Positions 18,027-26,859 of a stretch of 64,000 nucleotides of DNA are shown here, piece after piece. How positions within the stretch are numbered: the stretch's first letter is position 1; each line of letters begins with the position of its first letter. The notes beneath the pieces were generated by a model. That model did not search any database, was not told the DNA's origin, and saw nothing but the letters and a program-made list of their open reading frames with translations. This DNA comes from a bacterium (GTDB lineage Bacteria > Orphanbacterota > Orphanbacteria > Orphanbacterales > Orphanbacteraceae): assembly GCA_025782575.1 (NCBI GenBank), contig JALGYY010000036.1, forward strand, positions 1 to 64,000. Direction: 5' to 3'. The position numbers and the translations under genes are program-made.

Positions 18027-21000
18027 ATGCCTCGTCATTCTCATTATAACTCTCTTTTACTCGGGCTCCTCCTAATTACGTTATTCGGGGTCACTGCCGG
18101 CGTTCCTTCTCCCCTCGCGGATAATGATCCTGTTGTTACTGATCCGGGCGAGTTTCAGCCGGGACACCGCTTCGACCCCGCCTTGTTTCAATTGACCAAA
18201 TTTGCGAAACCGTTCTCCCTTGCAGGATACCGGGTGCGGATCGATGCCGAAACCGGCGAGCTGATCATCCTGGATCGGAGCGAGACTTCAACGAAAAAGA
18301 TGACCGCCGGTGATGAGCCGAATTGGGATCCTCTCGGATCGGGGGTGGATGGTTTCGTCTTTGATCTGATCAGTTTCGGCGGCGAGTTGGTCGCGGCCGG
18401 GTCGTTTCTCCAGGCGGGAGGTGCTCCGGCGAATCGTGTGGCCCGGTGGGACGGCGCTTCCTGGTCACCCCTCGGAGGCGGCTTCGACAACACGGTACTC
18501 GGGCTGGCGGTTGCAGGCGGCGAGCTTTACGCGGCCGGTCTGTTTACGATGGCCGAGGGTCTTCCCGCAGCTGGTGTGGTCCGGTGGGACGGGGCTGCGT
18601 GGCAACCGATCGGAACAGGGCTCACCGGAAGTGGTGGCGTCGCTCTCACCGTGACGGACTGGGACGGGAAGCTCGTGGTGGGCGGGATCTTCGAGTTCGC
18701 AGGCGGCGTTCCGGCGAAAAATATCGCCGCGTGGGATGGCGTAACGTGGTCCGCCCTCACTATCGGGTTGAACGACTTTTGTCTTGCCAGTCGGTCGGTG
18801 GGCGGCGACCTGATCGCAGGAGGCGCGTTCTCTTTGGCCGGTGGGGTGCCCGCAATCGGCATTGCACGATGGGACGGAGTAACCTGGTCCCCGCTCGGCG
18901 CCGGTCTCGATGACTATGTCTGGGCGATCGAGGAGTATGGAGGCGAAGTAATCGCCGGTGGCCAGTTCGGTTTCTCGGGTGCCGTGCCCCTTAATCGCAT
19001 TGCTCGCTTTGACGGAGTCTCATGGCACGCACTCGATTCGGGGGTCGATAATCCCGTACTCGGACTCGCGGTCTATGACGCTGATCTCATTGTGGCGGGG
19101 GCATTCGAGACGGCCGGTCCGTTGTCCGCGATTCACGTGGCCCGTTGGGATGGCGCCGTGTGGGATACCCTCGGCGGAGGGATGAACAGCACCGCCTTCT
19201 GCCTGGAGACGATCGATACGACTCTATTTTCAGGGGGATCGTTCACCGAGGCTGATGGCTCACCGGTCGGCTACATCGCTCAATGGCGGTGTGAGTTCCC
19301 GACAACACCGACCGGTGTGACGGCCACAGCAATCCTCTGTGATCGGATCACGGTGACGTGGTCGGACAGCGATCTCGAAACCGGATATCGAATTCAGCGA
19401 AACGGTCTGTTTGCAGGTGAGGTTGGCGCGGGCGTACTTACTTATGATGATTTCGCGGCGCCGGTCGGTGCTCACACCTACACAGTCAGCGCGATCAACG
19501 CTTGTGGTGAGAGTGACCTGTCGACCGCAACACCGGGTGAACGGCACGAACTGCCGGCGAACCCTGTCTCGCTGGTGGCGAGTGACACGTCATGTGCGAT
19601 CGTGCGGATCGATTGGCCTGTCGGCGTCGGCGCGACGGGTTACCGCGTCTATCGTGATGGGGCGCTGGTCGTCACAACAGGCGGAGGAACACTCTTTTAC
19701 GAGGACGCGCCCTCCCCCGGAACGTATTCGTATTCTGTTGCATCGGTGAATATCTGCGGGTGGGCTGATTCGGTCGTCACCTCGGGGACACGACTTTTTC
19801 AGACACCGGCCAAACCGTCGACGCTGACCGCGAGCGACACATCCTGCTCGGTCGTTCGGCTCGACTGGAGTTCCTCGGCCAATGCGGAGCACTACGTCGT
19901 TTATCGCGACGGTATGCCGATCGCGACCGTGCTCGCCATCAAGACTTTCTACAACGCTCCCGCGTCAGGCGGCGACCATCTGTTCGGTGTGGCCGCGGAA
20001 AACTCGTGTGGAAGGTCGGACTCTGTAACGGCGACAGGTACGATCCTGCCTCCTCCTCCCCCATCGCCGGTGACGGTCATTGCGAGCGACACATCCTGCT
20101 CGCTCGTTCGGATCGACTGGTCACCGGAGGCGGGGGCCGACAGCTTTCGCGTGTATCGTGACGGCGCCCTCATCGCGACAGTTCCGGGAGGCACGCTTTT
20201 CGTAGTCGATACGCCACCATCCGGGGCCTACACCTATGGCGTCGCCTCGGGAAACAGTTGCGGTTACTCCGTCCCGGCAGAGACGATGGGCAAGAGACTC
20301 GATAAGCCGCCCCCCCCCGCATCGCTCACCGCGAGCGATTCGTCCTGCTCGATTATCAGGCTCGACTGGAGTGATGTTCCCGGTGCCGACAGTTTTCATG
20401 TCTATCGAAACGCCGTTCATCTGACTTCGGTGGAAAGCGCCGTTCGCTTCCTGGAAGACGGGGTCGTGCCCGGTTCGTACTCATACGAAGTGACGGCGTC
20501 AAACAAGTGCGGCGTTTCTATTGCGGCGAACACGACCGGCATAGTGCTTCCGCCGGCTCCGACCGCGCCGGTATTGTTCACGGCAAGCGACACGTCGTGC
20601 TCGATCGTGCGTCTCGACTGGAGCGCGGCGGCGGACGCTGACAGCTATCTGGTGTACCGTGACGGCGCGAAGATTGCATCCCTATCCGTTCCGGTAACCG
20701 ATTATGAAGATCTGCTCCCGGCCGGCTCCTATGCGTATGAACTGTTCGCAATAAACCGGTGCGGTCAGTCCGGATCGGTCATAGCGACAGGCACGATACT
20801 TGAAGGGGCGCCTGATCCGCCGACAGGTCTCGTAGCGAGCGACACATCCTGTTCGGTGGTTCTGCTCACCTGGAGCCCTTCGACGGGCGCCGATGAACAC
20901 CGTGTCTATCGAGACGCTCAGTTGATAGAGACGCTCGGGCCGAGCGCGTCCGCCTGGATCGACTCGCCGGCATCCGGTACCTATGCCTATATAGTAACCG

Positions 21001-24000
21001 CCGCGAATGAATGCGGTGAATTGCCATCGCTTGCTGCGAACGGTACCGTGCTTCCCGCCGCTCCTACCGCGCCGCTTCTTGTTACTGCGAGTGACACCTC
21101 CTGCGCATTCGTTCGAATCGACTGGAACGCCTCGGCGGACGCAGACAGCTATGTCGTCCATGGACCAGGTGGGCCGATTGCGGTTCTGCCGGCGGCGACC
21201 ATGTTTTACGAAGACATGAAGCCGCCCGGTGTCTACGAGTATGGCGTGGTGGCGCAAAACAGCTGCGGCCTGTCCGGTCCGGCCGTCGCTGCCGGCGAGG
21301 TTCTTCCCGGCCGACCGGCCGCGCCGGCATTTTTGACAGCGAGTGACACCTCCTGTTCGCTTGTTCGGCTTGACTGGAATGCATCGGCGAATGCTGACAA
21401 GTACCGCATCGTTCGGGACGGTGCGGTTCTCGTTGTCGTTTCGGGGGGCGTTCTCTTCTACAATGACGGCAGTGCCCCGATGTCGGCTGTTTACAGCGTG
21501 GCCGCCGGCAATGAGTGCGGATGGTCAGATTCGATCTCGGCTGAAGGTCGTCTTCTCCCCGGGATACCGATCGCCCCGGCACCTGTCACGGCAAGCGATT
21601 CCTCCTGCGCAATCGTTCGAGTCGAGTGGCCGGCCGTTCCGGACGCCGAAATCTATCGCCTCTATCGAGACGGTGTTCTGCTTGAAGAGCGCGTTTCATC
21701 CGGCGGATTGACGGAGGTCTTTACAGATGGATCGGCTATCGGTCAGCACGAATATGGCGTCGCCGCAGGAAACGCCTGCGGATTCTCGATGGAAACAATT
21801 GCAGCCGGGACTCGCCTTCCGGGCCGGCCGACCAAGCCCGGTTCCCTCTCGGCAAGTGACAGTTCCTGTTCGATCGTGCGCATCGACTGGGCCGCCGTTC
21901 CGGACGCACACAGTTACTCGCTCTATCGTGATGACGATGAGATCGCGCTCCTCTCGGCTGACGCGGCACACTTCATCGATCAGGATGCCGATGGTCGCCA
22001 CGAATATGAACTGGTCGCGTCCAACACATGCGGTCAGTCCGACAGAGCATCCGTGACGGGGGAGCGACTCACCCTTCCCGACGCGCCCGTTTCTATTTCG
22101 GCGAGTGATTCGGTATGCAGTCTGATTCGTGTCAACTGGTCGCCCGTGGAGGACGCCGACAGATATCGGCTCTTCCGGGACGGCGAACTCCTCATGGAAC
22201 TGACCGGCGGAGTGAACCACTTTGATGATCCGGCCGATCCCGGCACGTTTACTTACACGGTCGAATCGGGGAATGATTGTGGATGGTCTGCCGGAACGTC
22301 TACAGAAGGGACGCTCCTTCCCGGCCGTCTCGATGGGCCGGAATCATTTCTGGCGAGCGACACTTCCTGCGCTGTGATCGCACTCTCCTGGAATGGCGTC
22401 GACGGAGCGACCGCCTATCGTATTTACCGGGATGATGTTCAACTGGCGGAACTGGGAGCGACTGCGGATCGCTACACCGATTTCACGGCACCAGGTGTGC
22501 ATCAATACAGAATTTCCGCATTGAACGATTGCGGCGAATCGCCCGATGCCGCAGCCGAAGGACTGGTTCTTCCTGCCGCGCCGCCACCGCCCGAACTCCA
22601 GCGCATTACGACCGACGAATGTAGTGCCGATTTTCGCGTGGCCTGGGAGGCGTCCGCCTCCGCAGACAGCTATCGCGTCTACAGAGATAGTGAAATCATC
22701 GCTCATTCCGGAGGGAGCGTCCTCTTTGTTGATCTGGTAAACGAGCCGGCAGGAATTCATACCTATGGCGTCACCGCAGGAAGCAAGTGCGGCTGGTCGG
22801 AAGCGAGCGAGTTGGAGCGAGAGGTGCTTGTCGTGCCCGAAGGCCCCGCGTGGCTCGTTGCAAGCGACAGTTCCTGTTCGTTCGTTCGGCTCGACTGGCC
22901 GCCGGTGGATGGCGCCGACCGGTTCCTGATCCGAAGAGAGGGTGATGTGATCGGTTTGGTAGATGGTCTCGCCCAATTCTACGAGGATAAAGGGGCAGAC
23001 GCGGGGGCGTTCGAGTATACGGTGAGCGCGATCAACCCCTGCGGGGGCACGCCATCAGATCCGGCCGTCGGCACACGCCTCCCGGGCCGGCTCGAGCCCC
23101 CGGCGACGATCGCAGCGAGTGACACTTCATGCTCTCTTTCGCGAATTGACTGGGCTCCGGTTGCGGGAGCTTCTCGCTATCTTCTGACACAAAACGGCCT
23201 GGCGATCGACACGATCCCGGCCGGAAGTACAACCTACGAACATAACTGGTCGAGCGGAGTTCATGCGTACGGCGTCGCCGCCGGTAACGCTTGCGGGTGG
23301 TCAGATACTGTTTATACCACTGGAGTCATTCTGCAGGGCACGCCGGTGGAACCGCGAAACTTTTCCGCATCGAACGACAGATGCGACGGCGTGCTTCTCA
23401 CGTGGCTACCAGTTGGATTTGACATTCTGGCGTACGCGCTCTCTCGTGACGGCGAAGAAATCGCCGAGCTGACCGGCGCTGATCCCGAGTTTGTCGACTT
23501 GCTTGCAACCGGGAGGCATGAATACACTTTGCGAGCCAGAGGGATGTGCGGTTTGTCGCCGCCTGCTGTCGCCGCAGGTGAGAAGATTTTCTTTGCGCCC
23601 CCGCCCGCGCTCCTGTCGCCGTTCAATGGCGCGGTCTTCTCGCTGATCGCACCGGTCTCGCTTGAGTGGACGGAGCAACCCGGTGCCGAGGGCTATGCTG
23701 TGCAGCTTGCGAGTGACCCCGATTTTCTCGTCATTGATGACGAATGGGCTCCCGGCGCCGGAGTGAACAGCGTCGTACTCGACAGTCAGGATGACGGGCG
23801 GGAGCGCGCACTCTATTGGCGCGTGGCTACCGTCAATCCCTGCGGCACCGGCGAATACTCCCACGCCCGGCGATTGGATCGTGTGGCTGAACCGGGTACC
23901 GCCGAGTTTTCGATCTCAGGAGGGAATGTCGCGTTCGACCATGATCCCCTGAATGATGTGGCAGGTGGCAACGTGCCGGACCCTGATCCCACTCCCGTCA

Positions 24001-25175
24001 CTCTAAAAAACAGCGGCAAGATTCCATTTGAATGGTTTGCATTGCCGACGGAATCCTGGCTGGTTGTCTCGCCCTCCAATGGTGTGCTCGAGCCGGGGGT
24101 CGCTGAGACGCTCTGGGTGCAATCGAGACCGGGCACCCTCCCGGGCGGGGAGTACGAAGCACGAATTGCGATTCGTACAAGCGGGCAGGATGGCCCGCTG
24201 GACACACTGACAATTGAATTGAACATCAAGAGATATCAGCCGGGGGATATTGACGGAAACGATTTGCTCAACCTCTCTGATCTGGATGGGCTGATCAATC
24301 ATGTGCTCGATGTCATTCCTGTGCGCGCCGTTGTTCTTCGGGCCGGTCTCCCCGACGTGAACGGTGACAAGCGTATCGATGTCTCTGACGTCGTGTTTCT
24401 GTCCCGGCTTCTGGCGGCAAATGCGATTGCCACAGATCCGGCGGTCAAAACTGCGACAGATGGGGAGGAGCGGGGTAATGCCGCGCGAATCCGGATCGGC
24501 CCGAATGACGCCGGCCCGGGGGGCGGGTATGCTCTCTCGATTCAGGGGACAGGCGAGTTCCGCGCTGCGATGATCCTGTTGAGCGCCGAAAGGGGTGATC
24601 TTTCCCATACATCTATCAGGCCGGCTGCCGGTTTCGCCGCCGCCCGGGAGACATCGAACGGAGGCAATCGCACCGCGCTTGTCATCTACAGCATGTCTCG
24701 CTCCGCGGTTCTTTTGAGAGGGGATCGCCCTCTCGATATTGCTGTCTTCAGCGGCGGTGCCGTTCCGGGGAGTAACAGCCCGGGGGTTCTCTCCGACAAC
24801 CCCGTGCGCTTTGTTTCCGGTGAGATGATTGATGGGAGTGGTGGGATCAGAATTCTAAAAGGTTCCGAAGATAGCGGTGTGGAAACAATCCGGCCTGGGA
24901 CGCTCTTCCTCGGGCGGGCTCGGCCCAATCCGTTTCGCTCCGAGGCGCTTTTCTCGTTCGGCATCCCCAGTCGGACAACGGTTGAAGTCGCAGTCTTTAC
25001 GACCGCGGGGCGCCGGGTTAAACTACTCCAGTCGGGCGACCTCTCTGCCGGCTTTCACGAGATCACGTGGAATGGTCGCAATACTCTTGGTAGACGGCTC
25101 GGCCCCGGTGTCTACTTCATCCGGCTCGTGACGCCGGAGGGAACGCGCACGCAGAGGGTTGTTCTCGTTCGGTAG
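18027..25175 (+). CDS. Giant secreted propeller/FN3-repeat protein with dockerin and FlgD-like end
   Basis: The 2382-residue exported protein starts with a signal peptide of about 30 residues. Residues of roughly 95-425 hold seven repeats of about 47 residues (the pattern WxPLGxGxD, then GGxFxxAGGxPAxxxARWDG), most simply read as a seven-bladed beta-propeller. About 17 FN3-like modules of about 83 residues follow. Nearly all carry one cysteine in an SDTSCSxVRLDW strand and one in an xNxCGxS strand, a likely disulfide per module. A degenerate FN3-like unit and an Ig-like region come next. Then a dockerin-like pair (PGDIDGNDLLNLSD, PDVNGDKRIDVSD) and a C-terminal FlgD-like sorting module starting near RPNPFRS close the protein. 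The layout suggests a surface adhesin or matrix protein. The PrsW gene starts 10 bp after the stop. Confidence 0.9.
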   Translation: MPRHSHYNSLLLGLLLITLFGVTAGVPSPLADNDPVVTDPGEFQPGHRFDPALFQLTKFAKPFSLAGYRVRIDAETGELIILDRSETSTKKMTAGDEPNWDPLGSGVDGFVFDLISFGGELVAAGSFLQAGGAPANRVARWDGASWSPLGGGFDNTVLGLAVAGGELYAAGLFTMAEGLPAAGVVRWDGAAWQPIGTGLTGSGGVALTVTDWDGKLVVGGIFEFAGGVPAKNIAAWDGVTWSALTIGLNDFCLASRSVGGDLIAGGAFSLAGGVPAIGIARWDGVTWSPLGAGLDDYVWAIEEYGGEVIAGGQFGFSGAVPLNRIARFDGVSWHALDSGVDNPVLGLAVYDADLIVAGAFETAGPLSAIHVARWDGAVWDTLGGGMNSTAFCLETIDTTLFSGGSFTEADGSPVGYIAQWRCEFPTTPTGVTATAILCDRITVTWSDSDLETGYRIQRNGLFAGEVGAGVLTYDDFAAPVGAHTYTVSAINACGESDLSTATPGERHELPANPVSLVASDTSCAIVRIDWPVGVGATGYRVYRDGALVVTTGGGTLFYEDAPSPGTYSYSVASVNICGWADSVVTSGTRLFQTPAKPSTLTASDTSCSVVRLDWSSSANAEHYVVYRDGMPIATVLAIKTFYNAPASGGDHLFGVAAENSCGRSDSVTATGTILPPPPPSPVTVIASDTSCSLVRIDWSPEAGADSFRVYRDGALIATVPGGTLFVVDTPPSGAYTYGVASGNSCGYSVPAETMGKRLDKPPPPASLTASDSSCSIIRLDWSDVPGADSFHVYRNAVHLTSVESAVRFLEDGVVPGSYSYEVTASNKCGVSIAANTTGIVLPPAPTAPVLFTASDTSCSIVRLDWSAAADADSYLVYRDGAKIASLSVPVTDYEDLLPAGSYAYELFAINRCGQSGSVIATGTILEGAPDPPTGLVASDTSCSVVLLTWSPSTGADEHRVYRDAQLIETLGPSASAWIDSPASGTYAYIVTAANECGELPSLAANGTVLPAAPTAPLLVTASDTSCAFVRIDWNASADADSYVVHGPGGPIAVLPAATMFYEDMKPPGVYEYGVVAQNSCGLSGPAVAAGEVLPGRPAAPAFLTASDTSCSLVRLDWNASANADKYRIVRDGAVLVVVSGGVLFYNDGSAPMSAVYSVAAGNECGWSDSISAEGRLLPGIPIAPAPVTASDSSCAIVRVEWPAVPDAEIYRLYRDGVLLEERVSSGGLTEVFTDGSAIGQHEYGVAAGNACGFSMETIAAGTRLPGRPTKPGSLSASDSSCSIVRIDWAAVPDAHSYSLYRDDDEIALLSADAAHFIDQDADGRHEYELVASNTCGQSDRASVTGERLTLPDAPVSISASDSVCSLIRVNWSPVEDADRYRLFRDGELLMELTGGVNHFDDPADPGTFTYTVESGNDCGWSAGTSTEGTLLPGRLDGPESFLASDTSCAVIALSWNGVDGATAYRIYRDDVQLAELGATADRYTDFTAPGVHQYRISALNDCGESPDAAAEGLVLPAAPPPPELQRITTDECSADFRVAWEASASADSYRVYRDSEIIAHSGGSVLFVDLVNEPAGIHTYGVTAGSKCGWSEASELEREVLVVPEGPAWLVASDSSCSFVRLDWPPVDGADRFLIRREGDVIGLVDGLAQFYEDKGADAGAFEYTVSAINPCGGTPSDPAVGTRLPGRLEPPATIAASDTSCSLSRIDWAPVAGASRYLLTQNGLAIDTIPAGSTTYEHNWSSGVHAYGVAAGNACGWSDTVYTTGVILQGTPVEPRNFSASNDRCDGVLLTWLPVGFDILAYALSRDGEEIAELTGADPEFVDLLATGRHEYTLRARGMCGLSPPAVAAGEKIFFAPPPALLSPFNGAVFSLIAPVSLEWTEQPGAEGYAVQLASDPDFLVIDDEWAPGAGVNSVVLDSQDDGRERALYWRVATVNPCGTGEYSHARRLDRVAEPGTAEFSISGGNVAFDHDPLNDVAGGNVPDPDPTPVTLKNSGKIPFEWFALPTESWLVVSPSNGVLEPGVAETLWVQSRPGTLPGGEYEARIAIRTSGQDGPLDTLTIELNIKRYQPGDIDGNDLLNLSDLDGLINHVLDVIPVRAVVLRAGLPDVNGDKRIDVSDVVFLSRLLAANAIATDPAVKTATDGEERGNAARIRIGPNDAGPGGGYALSIQGTGEFRAAMILLSAERGDLSHTSIRPAAGFAAARETSNGGNRTALVIYSMSRSAVLLRGDRPLDIAVFSGGAVPGSNSPGVLSDNPVRFVSGEMIDGSGGIRILKGSEDSGVETIRPGTLFLGRARPNPFRSEALFSFGIPSRTTVEVAVFTTAGRRVKLLQSGDLSAGFHEITWNGRNTLGRRLGPGVYFIRLVTPEGTRTQRVVLVR
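19302..23595 (+). repeat. Seventeen tandem FN3-like coding repeats
   Basis: There are about 17 units of about 250 bp each within the giant gene. The phrase encoding GxxASDTSCSxVRxDW recurs at the start of nearly every unit, and NxCGxS near the end. Units are diverged in DNA but almost constant in length, consistent with old tandem expansion. A further diverged relative occurs in the protein at 5737. Confidence 0.85.
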
Positions 25176-25185
25176 CGCGGGTGCC

Positions 25186-25938
25186 ATGTCTGCATTGATC
25201 CCCATAATGGCCGCAGTCATTCCGGCCGCTCTGCTTCTCCTGTTTTTCGTTCGCATCGACAAGTTTACGGAACCGAAAGAGATGATCGCCAAGGTCTTCG
25301 GACTGGGCGTAATCTCCACTGTTCCAGCAGTAATTGTCTCGGGCCTAGTCTGGGGGCTCGCCGGAAGCGTGCTTCATGGAGCGCTCGCTCGCGGGTTCGG
25401 AAGTGCGTTTCTAGCGGCCGCCATTCCCGAAGAATTCTTCAAATGGGTCGTGATCTATTGTTTCATCTGGCGGAGCGCCGCATTCGACGAAATCATGGAC
25501 GGACTCGTTTACGGTGCTACTGCCTCACTTGGTTTTGCCACACTCGAGAACATCCTTTATGTAGGGGTCGATGGTGAGTGGCTCTCGACGGCAATCGCCC
25601 GGAGCCTGACCGCAGTCCCGGCCCACGCCATGTTCGGCGCCCTCATGGGTTACTATGTCGCGCTCGCCCGGTTCGCTCCCCTGCGCCGCCGCTCCTATCT
25701 CTGGAAATCGTTGCTTGTGCCGATCGTGCTGCACGGTCTCTACGACTTCCCGCTCCTTTCTTTCAATGAGGCCGCGGCTGCAGGGACATCGCTCACCAAT
25801 GCCGGGATGTCGCTCCTGATCCTCGTCCCTCTGATCATCGGAGGTGGCTGGTTCTGGGCGTTCCGGCTGGCGAGGCGGCTCCGCAAAAGCCAGGAAGAGT
25901 TCGGCCGGCTGGGCGTGCGGGGAGACATGATTCCCTGA
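25186..25938 (+). CDS. PrsW-family intramembrane metalloprotease
   Basis: The 250-residue membrane protein has about seven to eight helices and the three PrsW signatures: EEFFKW, HAMFGALMGYY and HGLYD. In Bacillus, PrsW makes the first cut in an anti-sigma factor; here the substrate is unknown. An ECF sigma gene exists at 57818, but no anti-sigma factor is recognised nearby. ATG 25186 lies 10 bp after the giant gene, while the TTG at 25159 would overlap it. Co-transcription with the giant gene is likely. Confidence 0.9.
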   Translation: MSALIPIMAAVIPAALLLLFFVRIDKFTEPKEMIAKVFGLGVISTVPAVIVSGLVWGLAGSVLHGALARGFGSAFLAAAIPEEFFKWVVIYCFIWRSAAFDEIMDGLVYGATASLGFATLENILYVGVDGEWLSTAIARSLTAVPAHAMFGALMGYYVALARFAPLRRRSYLWKSLLVPIVLHGLYDFPLLSFNEAAAAGTSLTNAGMSLLILVPLIIGGGWFWAFRLARRLRKSQEEFGRLGVRGDMIP

Positions 25939-26039
25939 AGGGTGCGCCGCCTTCCCGTTCAGTGTACAATATCGGGGAAATCAACCCACGGCCGCCAGGC
26001 CGGCAGGACAACTCGATTCGATAGAAAGGGATCAGAACA

Positions 26040-26666
26040 GTGTCGCCGATCAGGAAGATGTTCCGCAAGATGAAGTACGGGGAGCCGATCGTGGTCGTCT
26101 CCGGGCTCCCCCGCTCCGGCACCTCGATGTGCATGAAAATGCTCGACGCCGCTCAGTTCGGCATCGTTCAAGATGGCGAGCGAACCGCCGACGAGGATAA
26201 CCCCAAGGGTTACTACGAAGATGAGCGCGTCAAACGACTGCATGAAATGAAGGACAAATCGTGGGTCAAAGATGCCCGCGGCCGGGTAATCAAGGTCATA
26301 TCCTTCCTGTTGAAAGATCTTCCGGACGAGAACGAGTACAAGATCATTTTCATGCGCCGCGATCTTGATGAAGTTCTCGCTTCGCAGAATAAAATGCTCG
26401 ACCATCGTGGTGAAGATTCGGCGACCGAGGACGCCCGCATGAAACAGCTCTACAGTACCCACATCCGGCAGGTGCGGAGCAGCATCGAACTGCGGGATAA
26501 CTTCTCCGCTGTTTTCATCGACTACCGGGGGATGCTGGATGATCCGATGAAAGGGGCCAAGATAATCAACAAGTTTCTTGGCGGCGGCCTGAACGTCGAG
26601 GCTATGGCGGCGGTTGTCGATCCCAAGCTCTATCGAAACCGGGCGGAACAGCTTAAGTCGAGTTAA
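26040..26666 (+). CDS. Sulfotransferase-family protein
   Basis: The 208-residue soluble protein starts with the PAPS-binding phosphate loop of sulfotransferases, VVVSGLPRSGTSMCMKML (residues about 18-35). A later IIFMRRDLDEVLASQNKML segment corresponds to the 3'-phosphate-binding R/S region. It is shorter than most sulfotransferases and may have lost acceptor-binding parts, so substrate and activity are uncertain. The start is a GTG with GAAAGGGA nine nt upstream. No partner genes are adjacent. Confidence 0.8.
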   Translation: MSPIRKMFRKMKYGEPIVVVSGLPRSGTSMCMKMLDAAQFGIVQDGERTADEDNPKGYYEDERVKRLHEMKDKSWVKDARGRVIKVISFLLKDLPDENEYKIIFMRRDLDEVLASQNKMLDHRGEDSATEDARMKQLYSTHIRQVRSSIELRDNFSAVFIDYRGMLDDPMKGAKIINKFLGGGLNVEAMAAVVDPKLYRNRAEQLKSS

Positions 26667-26811
26667 CGCCGGATCTCCCAGCCTCCCCGGGAGTGTCGCT
26701 AAGACGAACTACTTGAGATTTGAACTGGGTGAGACCCAGTCCGAGATGGTGGCCAGGAGGAGCTTAAGGGGGATTGATTCAGCCGGCTCTCACGCACACT
26801 CGCCCCCTTCC

Positions 26812-26843
26812 CCCCACATCCCACCCCCACACGCAGAGAGACC
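26812..26843 (+). repeat. 32-bp direct repeat, left of kinase gene
   Basis: The sequence CCCCACATCCCACCCCCACA and the following 12 bases recur at 29489-29520 with one mismatch in 32. The two copies bracket the TPR kinase gene. A shorter shared stretch (TCTCCCAGCC, then CCCGGG) lies near 26674 and again near 29541. Confidence 0.8.
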
Positions 26844-26859
26844 TGCGGTTAGCAAAAGG

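Noticed and set aside
19302-23595. CRISPR-like array because of regular repeat spacing
   Set aside because: The repeats are about 250 bp, coding, and encode FN3-like modules; there are no short identical repeats with unique spacers.
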